Below are positions 42,966 through 51,706 of a DNA stretch of 64,000 nucleotides, in pieces. How positions within the stretch are numbered: the first letter of the stretch is position 1; each line of letters opens with the position of its first letter. Location: NCBI GenBank assembly GCA_039105265.1, contig JAPFFF010000007.1, positions 3,410,001-3,474,000 of the forward strand, written 5' to 3'. Source of the DNA: Tritrichomonas musculus (lineage: Eukaryota; Parabasalia; Tritrichomonadida; Tritrichomonadidae). The notes under the pieces were generated by a model. That model was not told where the DNA came from. It saw only the letters and a list, made by a program, of their open reading frames with translations, and did not search any database. The position numbers and the translations under genes were made by a program.

Positions 42966-43145
42966 GGATACCATACGGGCACGGGCACGAGTACGTTACC
43001 CGAAAAAACTAAAATTTCGGGCAGAAAAGGGCAAATGCGGGCATCCACTTTTGCCCGAAATTTTCTATCGTTGCCCGAAATTGCCCTAAAAAAAGGAAAA
43101 ATTGAATAGACTGCCCGGGCAATTCTTGTTTTTGCCCGAAACAAT
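42966..43145. repeat. GGGCA/TGCCC inverted-word cluster, probable degenerate MITE
   Basis: GGGCA words dominate the left half (ACGGGCACGGGCACGAG near 42976) and TTGCCCGAAA words the right half (near 43054, 43071 and 43132). The stretch can therefore fold back on itself. It is much more GC-rich than its surroundings. GGGCA words also occur near the other 33-base repeat copy. No target duplication was found. Confidence 0.4.
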
Positions 43146-43426
43146 AGTTCGAATTTCTCAACATACTTTTTTTTTTTTTTCAATAATATACATTTTTGCA
43201 TTTTTAGTAAGTAAACATATAATAATATACATTTATATAAAAATAATTACTTAAAATATATGTAAAATTAAAATATATGAAAAAATAAAATAATGTTTCC
43301 ATTTATATGAAAACGCCACAGTATTGGAAAAAGGAAAACAAAAAAATAACAAAACAATACTTGCAATAAACAATGCTTTTTACCTAGTTATGTACCAATT
43401 TCTGCATAGAGATGAAATTTTGAAAA

Positions 43427-43615
43427 TTAAGTAATTCTCTTTAACATAATTTCATCAGTCAAAGCATCTTCAGCTCCGCAAAAAGCAAGAATCGGATGTC
43501 TATCAAAACAAACCCCTGAAGTGTCATCTTTTTCGAAATCGTAAAACATTTGATGAACGATATACAACAGGGACCGAAATATAAGTTCAAATTGAAGAGC
43601 CAAATAACATTAAAT
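43427..43615 (-). pseudogene. Short coding-like relic of unknown gene
   Basis: One minus-strand frame of about 60 codons reads with protein-like composition (for example MFYDFEKDDTSGVCFDRHPI, then LAFCGAEDALTDEIMLKRIT before a stop). It has no ATG at a sensible place and starts abruptly. It is probably a remnant of a host or element gene. I do not recognise it. Confidence 0.25.
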
Positions 43616-45690
43616 TAACAACTACTGCCATCAATAAGTTTACAGGGGAATTTGGCTTCAAGTATTTGCTTCCATTATTTAAAAGAAATCGAAATTTTGA
43701 TAAAGAAAATTGAATAAGAATATAACTTTTTGATAAAGCCAGAAATAAGGTTTTGAGAAACCGCTCAAAAATTCTGAAATTTGAATCCCCCTTTCAAATT
43801 AAACTCAATTATTTGAGAGGGGAATGTAAATGCCTTCTAAAACGTTCCAGTAAATAATTAAGATAATATCATTATTACCATTATATTATTCACTCCAAAG
43901 TGGAAATGATATATGATATCTTTTTGAGTGAAAAAAAAGAAATATGGCTATTATTAAGATTTTTATATTAATTTTCACTAACCTATAGTTTTCTAATCAA
44001 CCTCAAAATAATGATATATTAAGACCTTTTTTATTCATTTTACATATTTACTTCAGATTTTTAGCTTTTATTATAATTATTTAATTCTTTAATTTTTTCC
44101 AAGTTGGCAGAGGAATCAGGGTCTATAAAAATCGGCACGAAAAAAGTTTGTTCGTAAAGGTGAAATACATGATCGGTATTGATCGGTATGAACACAAAAA
44201 GTTTATCTCAGAAAAATGAGTACTACAAACTTTTTGAATTAAACAAGCGGTTAATAAATGAATTGACCTATCCATTGGTTAAAAAAACCGTTGACGTTAT
44301 TTTTTTATTTGAAATTTAGCGCCATTTTGCTTATTAGAAAGACTGGATTGCATTCTTCAACTGCAGAGAAGTTTGCTTTCTTGGTCTTTGAAGCTTAGAC
44401 TGCTTGCTCTTACTGCAGGGGAGTTAGCTTTCTAAGCTTCCTTCTAATAACAAATTTAATTAATCTTTAGATTCCATCATAACTCTTATTTCTTATTGTT
44501 ATTACAATATTCTCTCAATCAATGACTCAATTTCTTTTTTATGTATCTCATTTACCTGTTAATCAAACTAATTTACTCAATATGAAAAATTTATTTTTTT
44601 ATTCAGATAACAAGTTTATTTATTTATAAAAGATCTTTTATTCAATTAATGCAATATACTGATTATATTTAATAAACATTTTCTAACCTAATATTTTATC
44701 TTATCTATGACTATTTTTGCTCTCATCTTTTTTTATCATTAATCTCATCTTTCTAACTAAATTTATTCATTTTATTGTAACATATTTTAATTTGATGGGT
44801 GTAAACAAACTTTTGCAAGTAGCATTTTAAAAATTTTGAGAAAAGCTTAGATTAAAAAAGAAAGTAAAATGTACCAAACAATTAAAATAGTTTATTGATT
44901 AAGAAAATGAGATAAACCTGTAAAAATAGAAGCCATTAGTAATCAAATAAATTCTTTTATATAAAAATCGCATATGAGAAGTAATAAACTAAAAAGCAAG
45001 TTGTGTTAATAAAGTAAAAAGTCTGATTAATTAAGAAAATGAGGTATATTGAAAAATAGTAGGTTACTGAAAATCAAATTAAATATTTTATAAAAAAATA
45101 GTAAGTAAGTTGCATTGAACAAGAAAGCAAAATGTATATGACAATTAAAATGCTTTAAATATTTAAGAAGAAGAGATACATTTATAAAAATAAGAAGTTA
45201 TTAATAATCGAAAGTAGTAATGATATGTGCGAGGTTCGGGTCTAATAATTTTGGCACACCTTGCCCCACCCAACCATGCGGCGCACCTAGCTCAGGTATG
45301 CAAAAATCGGGTGTGATACTCATTATAGTTTTTACCGTTGTTTCCATTACCGAACATACATAATTTAAATAATTTTCTGAAATTCCCAGCAAACTCCCCC
45401 CAAAACCCTACCACATCTACAAATACAAATTTCTGAATTTTGGGCTATCTACCTTACATAGAAGATTACAACATGCGCAATAGGCAATCTACAATTTCAC
45501 ATTTTAAATTTTACATGATGAAACACGAAAAACTGACCTTCCTAAGATAGGTGCACAAACATGAAAACCCTAGAACGATTTTTGCAAAAAATAATATTAA
45601 CAAATGATATCACCAACTCTCATCACAAACGAGAATCACAAATTTATATTTCTTTTTTATTTTTCATTTTTTATTTCCATTTCACAAAAC

Positions 45691-46140
45691 ATGCGAGCAC
45701 CAAAAGTATATGAGTATGTAAACAACCTTATTTCTATGTTACCAGAGCCAGAAAAGTTTCGTAATTGTGATTTCTCTATACTCTGTGAAAAGTTCCCCTT
45801 GATGATGAACATGAATAATTTTCGTGCAAAAGTTTTATACATAAGTCTGAAGAACACAAATAATGAAACTCTGAAGTTCTATCCTGATAAGATCACAGAA
45901 CTGGGATTAGAAAACATAACAATAACAACAAATTTGCGAAGGAGACTAACAATGAAAGCACAAGAATTTTTCATAAATGGTAATACAGAACCACAAGAAT
46001 ATAAAGGAAATGACTTTTATCATTATAGTTTAGAGAGAACAAGTATGTTTACGAAATCCAAAATCAAAGAACTTAGACAAAAATATAACTTAGCTGAACC
46101 TGAAATATTTGTAGGTCACCACCAGGAACTTATACTATAA
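45691..46140 (+). CDS. Maverick protein of unknown function
   Basis: About 149 residues from the ATG at 45691. An ATG at 45604 would add 29 residues of Phe-rich sequence, but that stretch looks like a pyrimidine-rich leader ending in TTTCACAAAAC, so the inner start is preferred. Composition is polar with a basic C-terminal part (TSMFTKSKIKELRQKYNL). It is the leftmost gene and converges on the ATPase gene with an 11-base overlap. Family not recognised. Confidence 0.5.
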   Translation: MRAPKVYEYVNNLISMLPEPEKFRNCDFSILCEKFPLMMNMNNFRAKVLYISLKNTNNETLKFYPDKITELGLENITITTNLRRRLTMKAQEFFINGNTEPQEYKGNDFYHYSLERTSMFTKSKIKELRQKYNLAEPEIFVGHHQELIL

Positions 46141-47011
46141 TAAATCTGATATCATTTTCACGGACATTTACCAAAACAAAATCATGGTTCTTCATCATTT
46201 TGTACCGAAACCACAAATCTTCAAACTCTATTGGTAATGATACTTGTTGATAAACATAGTTTATTTTTTGTCTTGAGAATCCTGAGAAGATAAAGAATGT
46301 TGTACAATTTGTCTTGAAATCTGTGGGTATTGATTTGAAAAATTGTACATTTATGTAAACTAGAGAATGTTTATGACGAAGTTGTGTAATGTAGTTTGTA
46401 AAGTAAGATGATTTTATAAGTTTACTTTTCACAAAATCTTCACACAAGATAATAGTATTTAAAGGAGAATTTGGTTTACCGAGTTTTTTGATATGCAAGA
46501 ATTCAAACATCTGCTGAAGTTTATTATTGTCAATTGTTATTTTTGGAGTTGAACTATATTTGTCATATAGTTCTTTCCAAAGATCAAGTTCCTTTAGATA
46601 TTTTTCAGCATTTGCATCTGAAACAACATGCACAGGTAATTTTATTAAATCTTGTTGTGCTTCAAAAGTACTATCATTGATACTACCATTCTTGCTGATA
46701 TAAACTATAAGATGAAAATTGGAGTTTGGCAGTCTCGAAATCTGAATTATGTCTCTCAGCATTATATGAGTCTTTCCGCGACCCTGGTTTCCTACCAGAA
46801 TATTTAGAGAATTGTAGTATGCAAAAATTCCTTCTGCTATTGGCCTAATACTCTCTGCAAGAATTTTACTTTCATTTTTCCTATATGCTCTTGTCATTTC
46901 AGCATCAATATCAAATTCAGTTTCAGTTTCATTTTCATCATCTATATCAATCTTATCTTCATCAGAGTTAGAAAAGTATATTTCTTTATAATTGAATCTC
47001 GTTGGAATCAT
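46130..47011 (-). CDS. Packaging ATPase (A32/FtsK-HerA type) of Maverick
   Basis: P-loop ATPase that in this class of elements drives DNA into the capsid. 293 residues. The Walker A motif is GNQGRGKT (74-81) after the strand LNILV, and the Walker B-like strand is TIILCED (186-192). The acidic N-terminus (17-38) precedes the domain. Size fits Polinton and virophage ATPases. It is the first of the leftward small-gene group and overlaps the convergent gene on its 3' side. Confidence 0.75.
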   Translation of the reverse strand: MIPTRFNYKEIYFSNSDEDKIDIDDENETETEFDIDAEMTRAYRKNESKILAESIRPIAEGIFAYYNSLNILVGNQGRGKTHIMLRDIIQISRLPNSNFHLIVYISKNGSINDSTFEAQQDLIKLPVHVVSDANAEKYLKELDLWKELYDKYSSTPKITIDNNKLQQMFEFLHIKKLGKPNSPLNTIILCEDFVKSKLIKSSYFTNYITQLRHKHSLVYINVQFFKSIPTDFKTNCTTFFIFSGFSRQKINYVYQQVSLPIEFEDLWFRYKMMKNHDFVLVNVRENDIRFIIV

Positions 47012-47197
47012 CCTTTTTTTATCATTTAGATTATGATAAAGGTTATGAGTACAGTTTTGCTCTCATCTCTTCTGTAAGTTCTGGAGTTTTGTCTTCGGTT
47101 AGACCATAAATTATTATACCGAGCTCCACAACAACAACAAACAACAACAATTCTGATATCATTTTGGACAACAAAAATATAAACTAAATTTCAGCTT

Positions 47198-47767
47198 TTA
47201 GATACACATTTTAGTAGAAATACCATATCGTACAAGTTGACTATAAATTTCATTAAAACATATTTTTAAATCCAGAGTTTTATCATCTTTTGTAACAAGA
47301 ATTCTCTGGATGTTCATATACTTTGTGTTAGATAAGCATCCTGTACAACCTTCTTCTTCATCTATAACAAGCTCAACTTTGTCAGCTCTTGTTAAGATTT
47401 TTATAAGTTCCATAAGAGAATTGCTATGACAGACAAGATAGTTGTTAATTCTAAGAGGATTAAGTTCATAGATGTTCAACAGTGTTTCTAGAAATTTATT
47501 TTTCATTTCCAAATTCTCAAGTTCGTTTGTAAGAAGATTTGTTTGAGGTTGTGATGGAGATTGAACATTCTCCCCAGTTTGAGTAAAATTTATGTTTCTT
47601 ACTTGAGGATAATTTTGTGGTGGAGGAACATTAGGATATGATGGAGGTTTAATTTTTATATTCACATTTGTATTTTGCTCTTGTTTGCAGCTGCTATCAT
47701 TTTCAGAACTTAATATTCGTGCCCTATGCAAGCTCATTTCACTCTTGTTAAAACAATTTTTACTCAC
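47198..47767 (-). CDS. Maverick protein with Pro-rich segment carrying a PPxY motif
   Basis: 189 residues, family unknown. Residues 35-60 are Pro-rich with PPSY and VPPPQNYP; PPxY is the late-domain motif that recruits Nedd4-type HECT ligases in enveloped viruses, so this may matter or be chance. The C-terminal part is folded and has a CTGC pair. It starts with MSKNCFNKSEM, similar to the start MSENCFERRR of the gene at 48006. The start overlaps the end of the upstream gene by 8 bases, as in compact viral gene clusters. Confidence 0.55.
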   Translation of the reverse strand: MSKNCFNKSEMSLHRARILSSENDSSCKQEQNTNVNIKIKPPSYPNVPPPQNYPQVRNINFTQTGENVQSPSQPQTNLLTNELENLEMKNKFLETLLNIYELNPLRINNYLVCHSNSLMELIKILTRADKVELVIDEEEGCTGCLSNTKYMNIQRILVTKDDKTLDLKICFNEIYSQLVRYGISTKMCI

Positions 47768-47990
47768 CTTTTGTTAAGTCTCTAAGTTCTGCTTCCAGCT
47801 TTGCTACCTTTTCCTTGAGAGAATTTATATCTTCTATCAAACTTTCTCTTATTGCAAGACCGTTACTGCCAAGCATACCTGTCTTGATATTGTTTAGATG
47901 CTGTTTTGTGTCATATACTCTTTCTTTCAAATTTCGCTTTATTTGTTTCAGAGTAGGAATTTCACGCTTATACTCATTTAGATCTGCCAT
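47760..47990 (-). CDS. Small coiled-coil Maverick protein
   Basis: 76 residues starting MADLNEYKRE. A longer frame upstream exists, but this ATG is preferred because the gene at 48006 starts 15 bases away on the other strand. The C-terminal half (ESLIEDINSLKEKVAKLEAE) is a clear heptad coiled coil. It ends inside the start of the next gene. Function unknown; oligomerising scaffold is one option. Confidence 0.5.
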   Translation of the reverse strand: MADLNEYKREIPTLKQIKRNLKERVYDTKQHLNNIKTGMLGSNGLAIRESLIEDINSLKEKVAKLEAELRDLTKGE

Positions 47991-48005
47991 TTTCAATACA
48001 AATAA

Positions 48006-48245
48006 ATGAGTGAAAATTGTTTTGAGAGACGAAGAACATTGCACGATAGCAAACATCAAAATTATTTTGACAGACAGAGACTAAAACAACAAAAAGAAAG
48101 AACAAGAAAGAATTCCGCACCAACAGTAAAGAAGTTTGAAGAAAAAGGTTGCATAAATCATGAACTTCCACCAAAAACAGCACAACCTTTAAACTTTCAT
48201 ATGCTCTCTCTAAACCACAGCGTGGTAACTAAAAATAATTTCTAA
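48006..48245 (+). CDS. Small basic Maverick protein
   Basis: 79 residues with a Lys/Arg-rich middle (RQRLKQQKERTRKN). It is divergent from the coiled-coil gene and ends 9 bases before the end of the convergent gene at 48255. This tight fit supports a real gene. The N-terminus resembles that of the 47198-47767 protein. It could bind DNA or RNA in the particle; this is inference from charge alone. Confidence 0.45.
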   Translation: MSENCFERRRTLHDSKHQNYFDRQRLKQQKERTRKNSAPTVKKFEEKGCINHELPPKTAQPLNFHMLSLNHSVVTKNNF

Positions 48246-48254
48246 ACTCAAAAT

Positions 48255-48653
48255 CTAGTATTTTTGTTCTTGTTGCAGAATATCATTCACAACTTTCACA
48301 ACAGAATTTACAGTATTTTTGATTTCCTCTATCTTTGTTTTCATGTTTGCAATATCAGCTTTTACAGACTCAATTGCAATTTCCCATAGTTGCTGCTGTT
48401 CATCTTCTTTCTGTTGAATTTTCTTCAAACAAATTTCTCCTGTGAGAGTCTTTCCTTTTCCTGAACCACAATTTTTCTTCGTGATTCTATATACACTTCC
48501 ATCAGGCAACTCGATCTTGAAAAGTTTATTCAAAATACAAGTTGTCTTTCCTTCCAATTTTTCTTTATTCTTCTGATAATACAAATCAAATTCTTCTAGA
48601 GAGTGAAATAATTTTACATCATCACGAATTTCGTTTAATATTTGTACCGACAT
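48255..48653 (-). CDS. Maverick protein with C-terminal coiled coil
   Basis: 132 residues from MSVQILNEIRDD; the longer frame adds 18 hydrophobic and basic residues that look like leader sequence. Residues 25-75 may form a small domain (LPDGSVYRITKKNC). The last 60 residues are a heptad coiled coil (IANMKTKIEEIKNTVNSVV). No family recognised. It is part of the leftward cluster between capsid and ATPase, where minor virion proteins are usual. Confidence 0.5.
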   Translation of the reverse strand: MSVQILNEIRDDVKLFHSLEEFDLYYQKNKEKLEGKTTCILNKLFKIELPDGSVYRITKKNCGSGKGKTLTGEICLKKIQQKEDEQQQLWEIAIESVKADIANMKTKIEEIKNTVNSVVKVVNDILQQEQKY

Positions 48654-48693
48654 TTGTTTTCTCACAAAAATATATATACATATACATCTATTT

Positions 48694-48948
48694 TTATTTA
48701 ACTTCATCTATGATAGACTTTCCAATCTTTCCAAATTTGTCAGCATAATTCAGACCTTTGTCAATAGTATCTACAATTCCATTTACTCCAGGTATGAACT
48801 CTAAAGCGGGCTTAACTTTATCAAAAATCTTCTTTCCTGTGTCTATGACTTTAGGTATAGATTTAATAGCCTTTGTTGCTAGATCTTTTATTTTTCCTCC
48901 AACATTCTTCACAGCATTTTTAAGTTTCTTCCAAATCCCAGCTGCCAT
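48694..48948 (-). CDS. Small cationic amphipathic protein, possible minor capsid/membrane-active peptide
   Basis: 84 residues beginning MAAGIWKKLKNAVKNVGGKI. The whole N-terminal half is a repeated amphipathic Lys-rich helix, then a Gly/Pro break (EFIPGVNGIVDTI) and a second helix. This composition recalls membrane-lytic or core peptides such as the N-terminal region of adenovirus protein VI, but similarity is compositional only. It starts 44 bases from the divergent major capsid gene. Confidence 0.55.
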   Translation of the reverse strand: MAAGIWKKLKNAVKNVGGKIKDLATKAIKSIPKVIDTGKKIFDKVKPALEFIPGVNGIVDTIDKGLNYADKFGKIGKSIIDEVK

Positions 48949-48992
48949 TTTGATTTCTTTTTCAGTAAATATCTAGTTTTGTTCGCTATCAA

Positions 48993-50936
48993 ATGTTATA
49001 CAGAAACGAGCGAGCTCACAATTATAAAATAGAAGCTGGAAACGTACTTCAGACTTTTGAACAAATGAGATCTATGATTAATAAAAATGATGGTACTAGA
49101 TCTTTTTCCTTTAGGACTGTTGACTGTCACGATCAACCTGCACCCTTTCACCAAGGACAATATTCTCAAATTTCTCTTACTCACCCAGATCATTTTATAA
49201 GTGATGTTGACAAAGGTTTTTTAACTTTTCATGTCAAACTTGATTTGCAGCTCAATACTGATCTCAGCAAACTACAGCAGATAGATGATCCAAACAACTT
49301 TTATAAATTATTTGTAGGACTCAAATCTTCAAATCAGATTTTTGATAGACTTGAAATTTTACATAATAATGTCAATGTCGGATATCAGCAAAATGAGTGT
49401 GTGCGAGAAGGTTTTCTCTATTCTGCAGTTAAGCCAGAAACAGAAAAGAAGCGAAGAAGATTTGTTCACAGCCTATGGGAAAATGTAGCTTCATACTCAC
49501 AAACTGTAGCAGGAACATATGTCAATCTCAACAATTTCAAAGAAAATGGTAAAACTTCTGTTGATTTCGATCTTAATGTTCCTTTTGATGATCTTCTTGC
49601 ACTTCAGGCTTTTGATTTATTTCCAAATGGTATCATAGGAGATCTTTCCATAAGATTCCAAGTTACTCCTGCAGGTTTGGTTTGGGCTGCTATAGATCCT
49701 TACACTGTTGCCGAAACAAAAGCTTTTCTTGAAGATAATGAAAGTGTAAGTACCGAGGAACTTGATAAACTTAAACAAATTACGGTTCATGGTCATCTCA
49801 AACATCAATTTACACAAATTGGAAATGAAGCTGTGATTCCAGGTCCTGGCCAGAAACCTGATCCTGAACCTGAACCTGAAAAAACCAAATATCAATTAAA
49901 ATATGAATTAAGAGACAAATACACGCCAGCTTCAACAAATATTCCGGTAGATGATCTTCTTGAAACTTTCACATTTTTATTCAGCTATACTGATGAAGAA
50001 TTTACAGAGTTAGGAATAACTAAGACAGAAGATAATAAAGAAATATGTAAAGCTCATTATATTAAACAGCATGGTAGTATACCTTCATCGAAACACCCAG
50101 CTGGTAACGTTTCTATTAATTTTGTATCTAAAACTGAAGCTAATAAATTATTAAGTTCACATTATATATCACAGTCTGCTACCCTCACTGTAAACAGAAT
50201 GACAATTACCTTATGTAAGTCTAACATGCAGGGATTTGGCGTTTGTGAGTCTACTAGGCACGGTATAGAAGAAATACTGTCAAAGGGAATCATAATTCCA
50301 TCGCAGAAAGTAGATTATCATTCTTTTCCAATAGCGCCAGCAGCAAATGGAATTAAGTCTACTCTCAATATTCCTCTTATAAATGTTACTACACTTTCTA
50401 TCATGTTTCCTAAACATCATAATGATCTTACAGTTTTTGAAAATCCTGTTTATTCAAATTGCTATTTGAATATTGGTGGTAAGAATTTTCCTGATGAAAA
50501 TGTTTCTACTATAGGTGCAAGGTTCTTTGAAAATCAACTTACAGCAGGAGACTTAGACGCTATTACACTACAGTGTACAAAAGAATTTGAAGATAGTATG
50601 ACTATGCCAAAGAACTCTGCTGATGGTACTCGTTATAAAAATACTCTCAGTGATGCTAGTAGTTTTGTTTTCAACATTCAAGCTGAAAGAAGTAGTGCCG
50701 GTTATTGTTTCGACGCTATTGACTCAGGATTAGGAAATTGCCAGATTCAAATACAAGGACAGCCAATTTTTTCAGGAATGAATGATACTTATTACAATGT
50801 TATTGAACCTTCTGGCAACATCGTTCATCCACCCCCTACTCAGCTGTTTTTAACTCGAGATACCTATTTCCTTATGAATCTCGACGGACTTGTCTACATT
50901 GACGACGAATCCCCACCAAATTCACAAGTCGAGTAA
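48993..50936 (+). CDS. Major capsid protein (double jelly-roll) of Maverick
   Basis: Main shell protein, 647 residues. The N-terminal part has the layout of Polinton capsid proteins: a loop-rich start, then FLTFHVKLDLQLN, IFDRLEILHNNVNVGYQQNE and the NVPFDDLLALQAFDLFPNGIIGD region of the first jelly roll. The second jelly roll is about 385-640. An inserted linker PGPGQKPDPEPEPE (about 283-296) leads into a small extra domain (to about 370) between the rolls. It is divergent from the cationic small protein. The fold assignment is from pattern and context; a structure search would settle it. Confidence 0.75.
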   Translation: MLYRNERAHNYKIEAGNVLQTFEQMRSMINKNDGTRSFSFRTVDCHDQPAPFHQGQYSQISLTHPDHFISDVDKGFLTFHVKLDLQLNTDLSKLQQIDDPNNFYKLFVGLKSSNQIFDRLEILHNNVNVGYQQNECVREGFLYSAVKPETEKKRRRFVHSLWENVASYSQTVAGTYVNLNNFKENGKTSVDFDLNVPFDDLLALQAFDLFPNGIIGDLSIRFQVTPAGLVWAAIDPYTVAETKAFLEDNESVSTEELDKLKQITVHGHLKHQFTQIGNEAVIPGPGQKPDPEPEPEKTKYQLKYELRDKYTPASTNIPVDDLLETFTFLFSYTDEEFTELGITKTEDNKEICKAHYIKQHGSIPSSKHPAGNVSINFVSKTEANKLLSSHYISQSATLTVNRMTITLCKSNMQGFGVCESTRHGIEEILSKGIIIPSQKVDYHSFPIAPAANGIKSTLNIPLINVTTLSIMFPKHHNDLTVFENPVYSNCYLNIGGKNFPDENVSTIGARFFENQLTAGDLDAITLQCTKEFEDSMTMPKNSADGTRYKNTLSDASSFVFNIQAERSSAGYCFDAIDSGLGNCQIQIQGQPIFSGMNDTYYNVIEPSGNIVHPPPTQLFLTRDTYFLMNLDGLVYIDDESPPNSQVE

Positions 50937-51000
50937 GTAAATTCAAAAATAATAGTATTTAAATATTTTAATTATATTTTATTTTTGATTTACACAAATT

Positions 51001-51575
51001 ATGGAAACTGAAAATATTGTAGAATTTGTTCCTCTTAAAGATCATGATGATTATGAAATTCTATCAACATTTCCTTTCACAATAAGACGCAAAGATAATC
51101 ATCGTGAAGTCAAAGTAAAGATAATTATCGAGGTTACAACTTCAAGTATATTTAAATGGTAAACATTATTCAAGCATCAGTTCTTATAGCAAAACAATTT
51201 ATACCAAATCCAATGATCCTGAACCTAAAACATTTGTAGATCATATTAATCATGATCGTGCTGATAATCATATTGAGAATTTAGTTGGTGTAACAGCAAG
51301 CGAAAACATGTAAAAATAAATCTTCTCAAATAAAGTAAAGTACGCTTCGTTGATTCTATTCCTGATGATTCAATTGTTGTTGATAATTATAATGGGCATG
51401 AATTTGAAGATTATTACTATTATGATAATTTATTTTATTTCTATAATGGAATTCAATATCGTAAGTTACATGTTAAGAAAGTAAACTTGGTGGAAATGTA
51501 TGTTAATATGACAGATGTAAATCATAATAAAGTTAAAATATTTTCAACATTTAAGAAACTTCATGATCTAGACTA
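51001..51575 (+). pseudogene. Relic of a free-standing HNH endonuclease gene
   Basis: Starts METENIVEFVPLKDHDDYEI and continues LSTFPFTIRRKDN, closely like the intact HNH gene at 60576-61184 (DYEILTVFPFTIRRKDN). Later parts also match in several frames; it is broken in several places. The upstream sequence also resembles that of the intact copy (AATATTTTAATTAT then TTTACAC), so gene and leader were duplicated together. It lies between capsid and integrase genes. Confidence 0.65.
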
Positions 51576-51706
51576 AATTATGTGAAATCTCGACTCGGAG
51601 AATTCTCCGACTCGAACTTCTTCTTAAAAAACTTTCGGTGACCTAGATTATTTTTGTTTTCCCCCCTCAACCTTAACTCACAATATTGTTTTCATTAAAA
51701 ACTCTC

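Larger units (their letters stand above)
42809..45690. other. Intergenic region between the DOCK gene and Maverick locus B
   Basis: About 2.9 kb. It contains a T run (42911-42925), the second copy of the dispersed 33-base repeat (42930-42962), a cluster of GGGCA/TGCCC words (42966-43145) and a short possible gene relic on the minus strand (43427-43615). From about 45.2 kb the sequence becomes less AT-rich and is probably already part of the Maverick end. Nothing else is recognised. Confidence 0.6.

Noticed and set aside
42938-43201. Minus-strand frame with repeated FRA/GNxxF peptides
   Set aside because: Follows from the GGGCA/TGCCC word repeats; not protein-like.
44330-44450. Inverted TTATTAGAA words around a less AT-rich stretch, considered as a MITE
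   Set aside because: Only nine bases, no target duplication, and expected by chance in this composition.
45201-45392. Minus-strand frame of 63 codons at the left edge of locus B
   Set aside because: Probably non-coding terminal sequence of the element; no homology and no spacing to a gene cluster.
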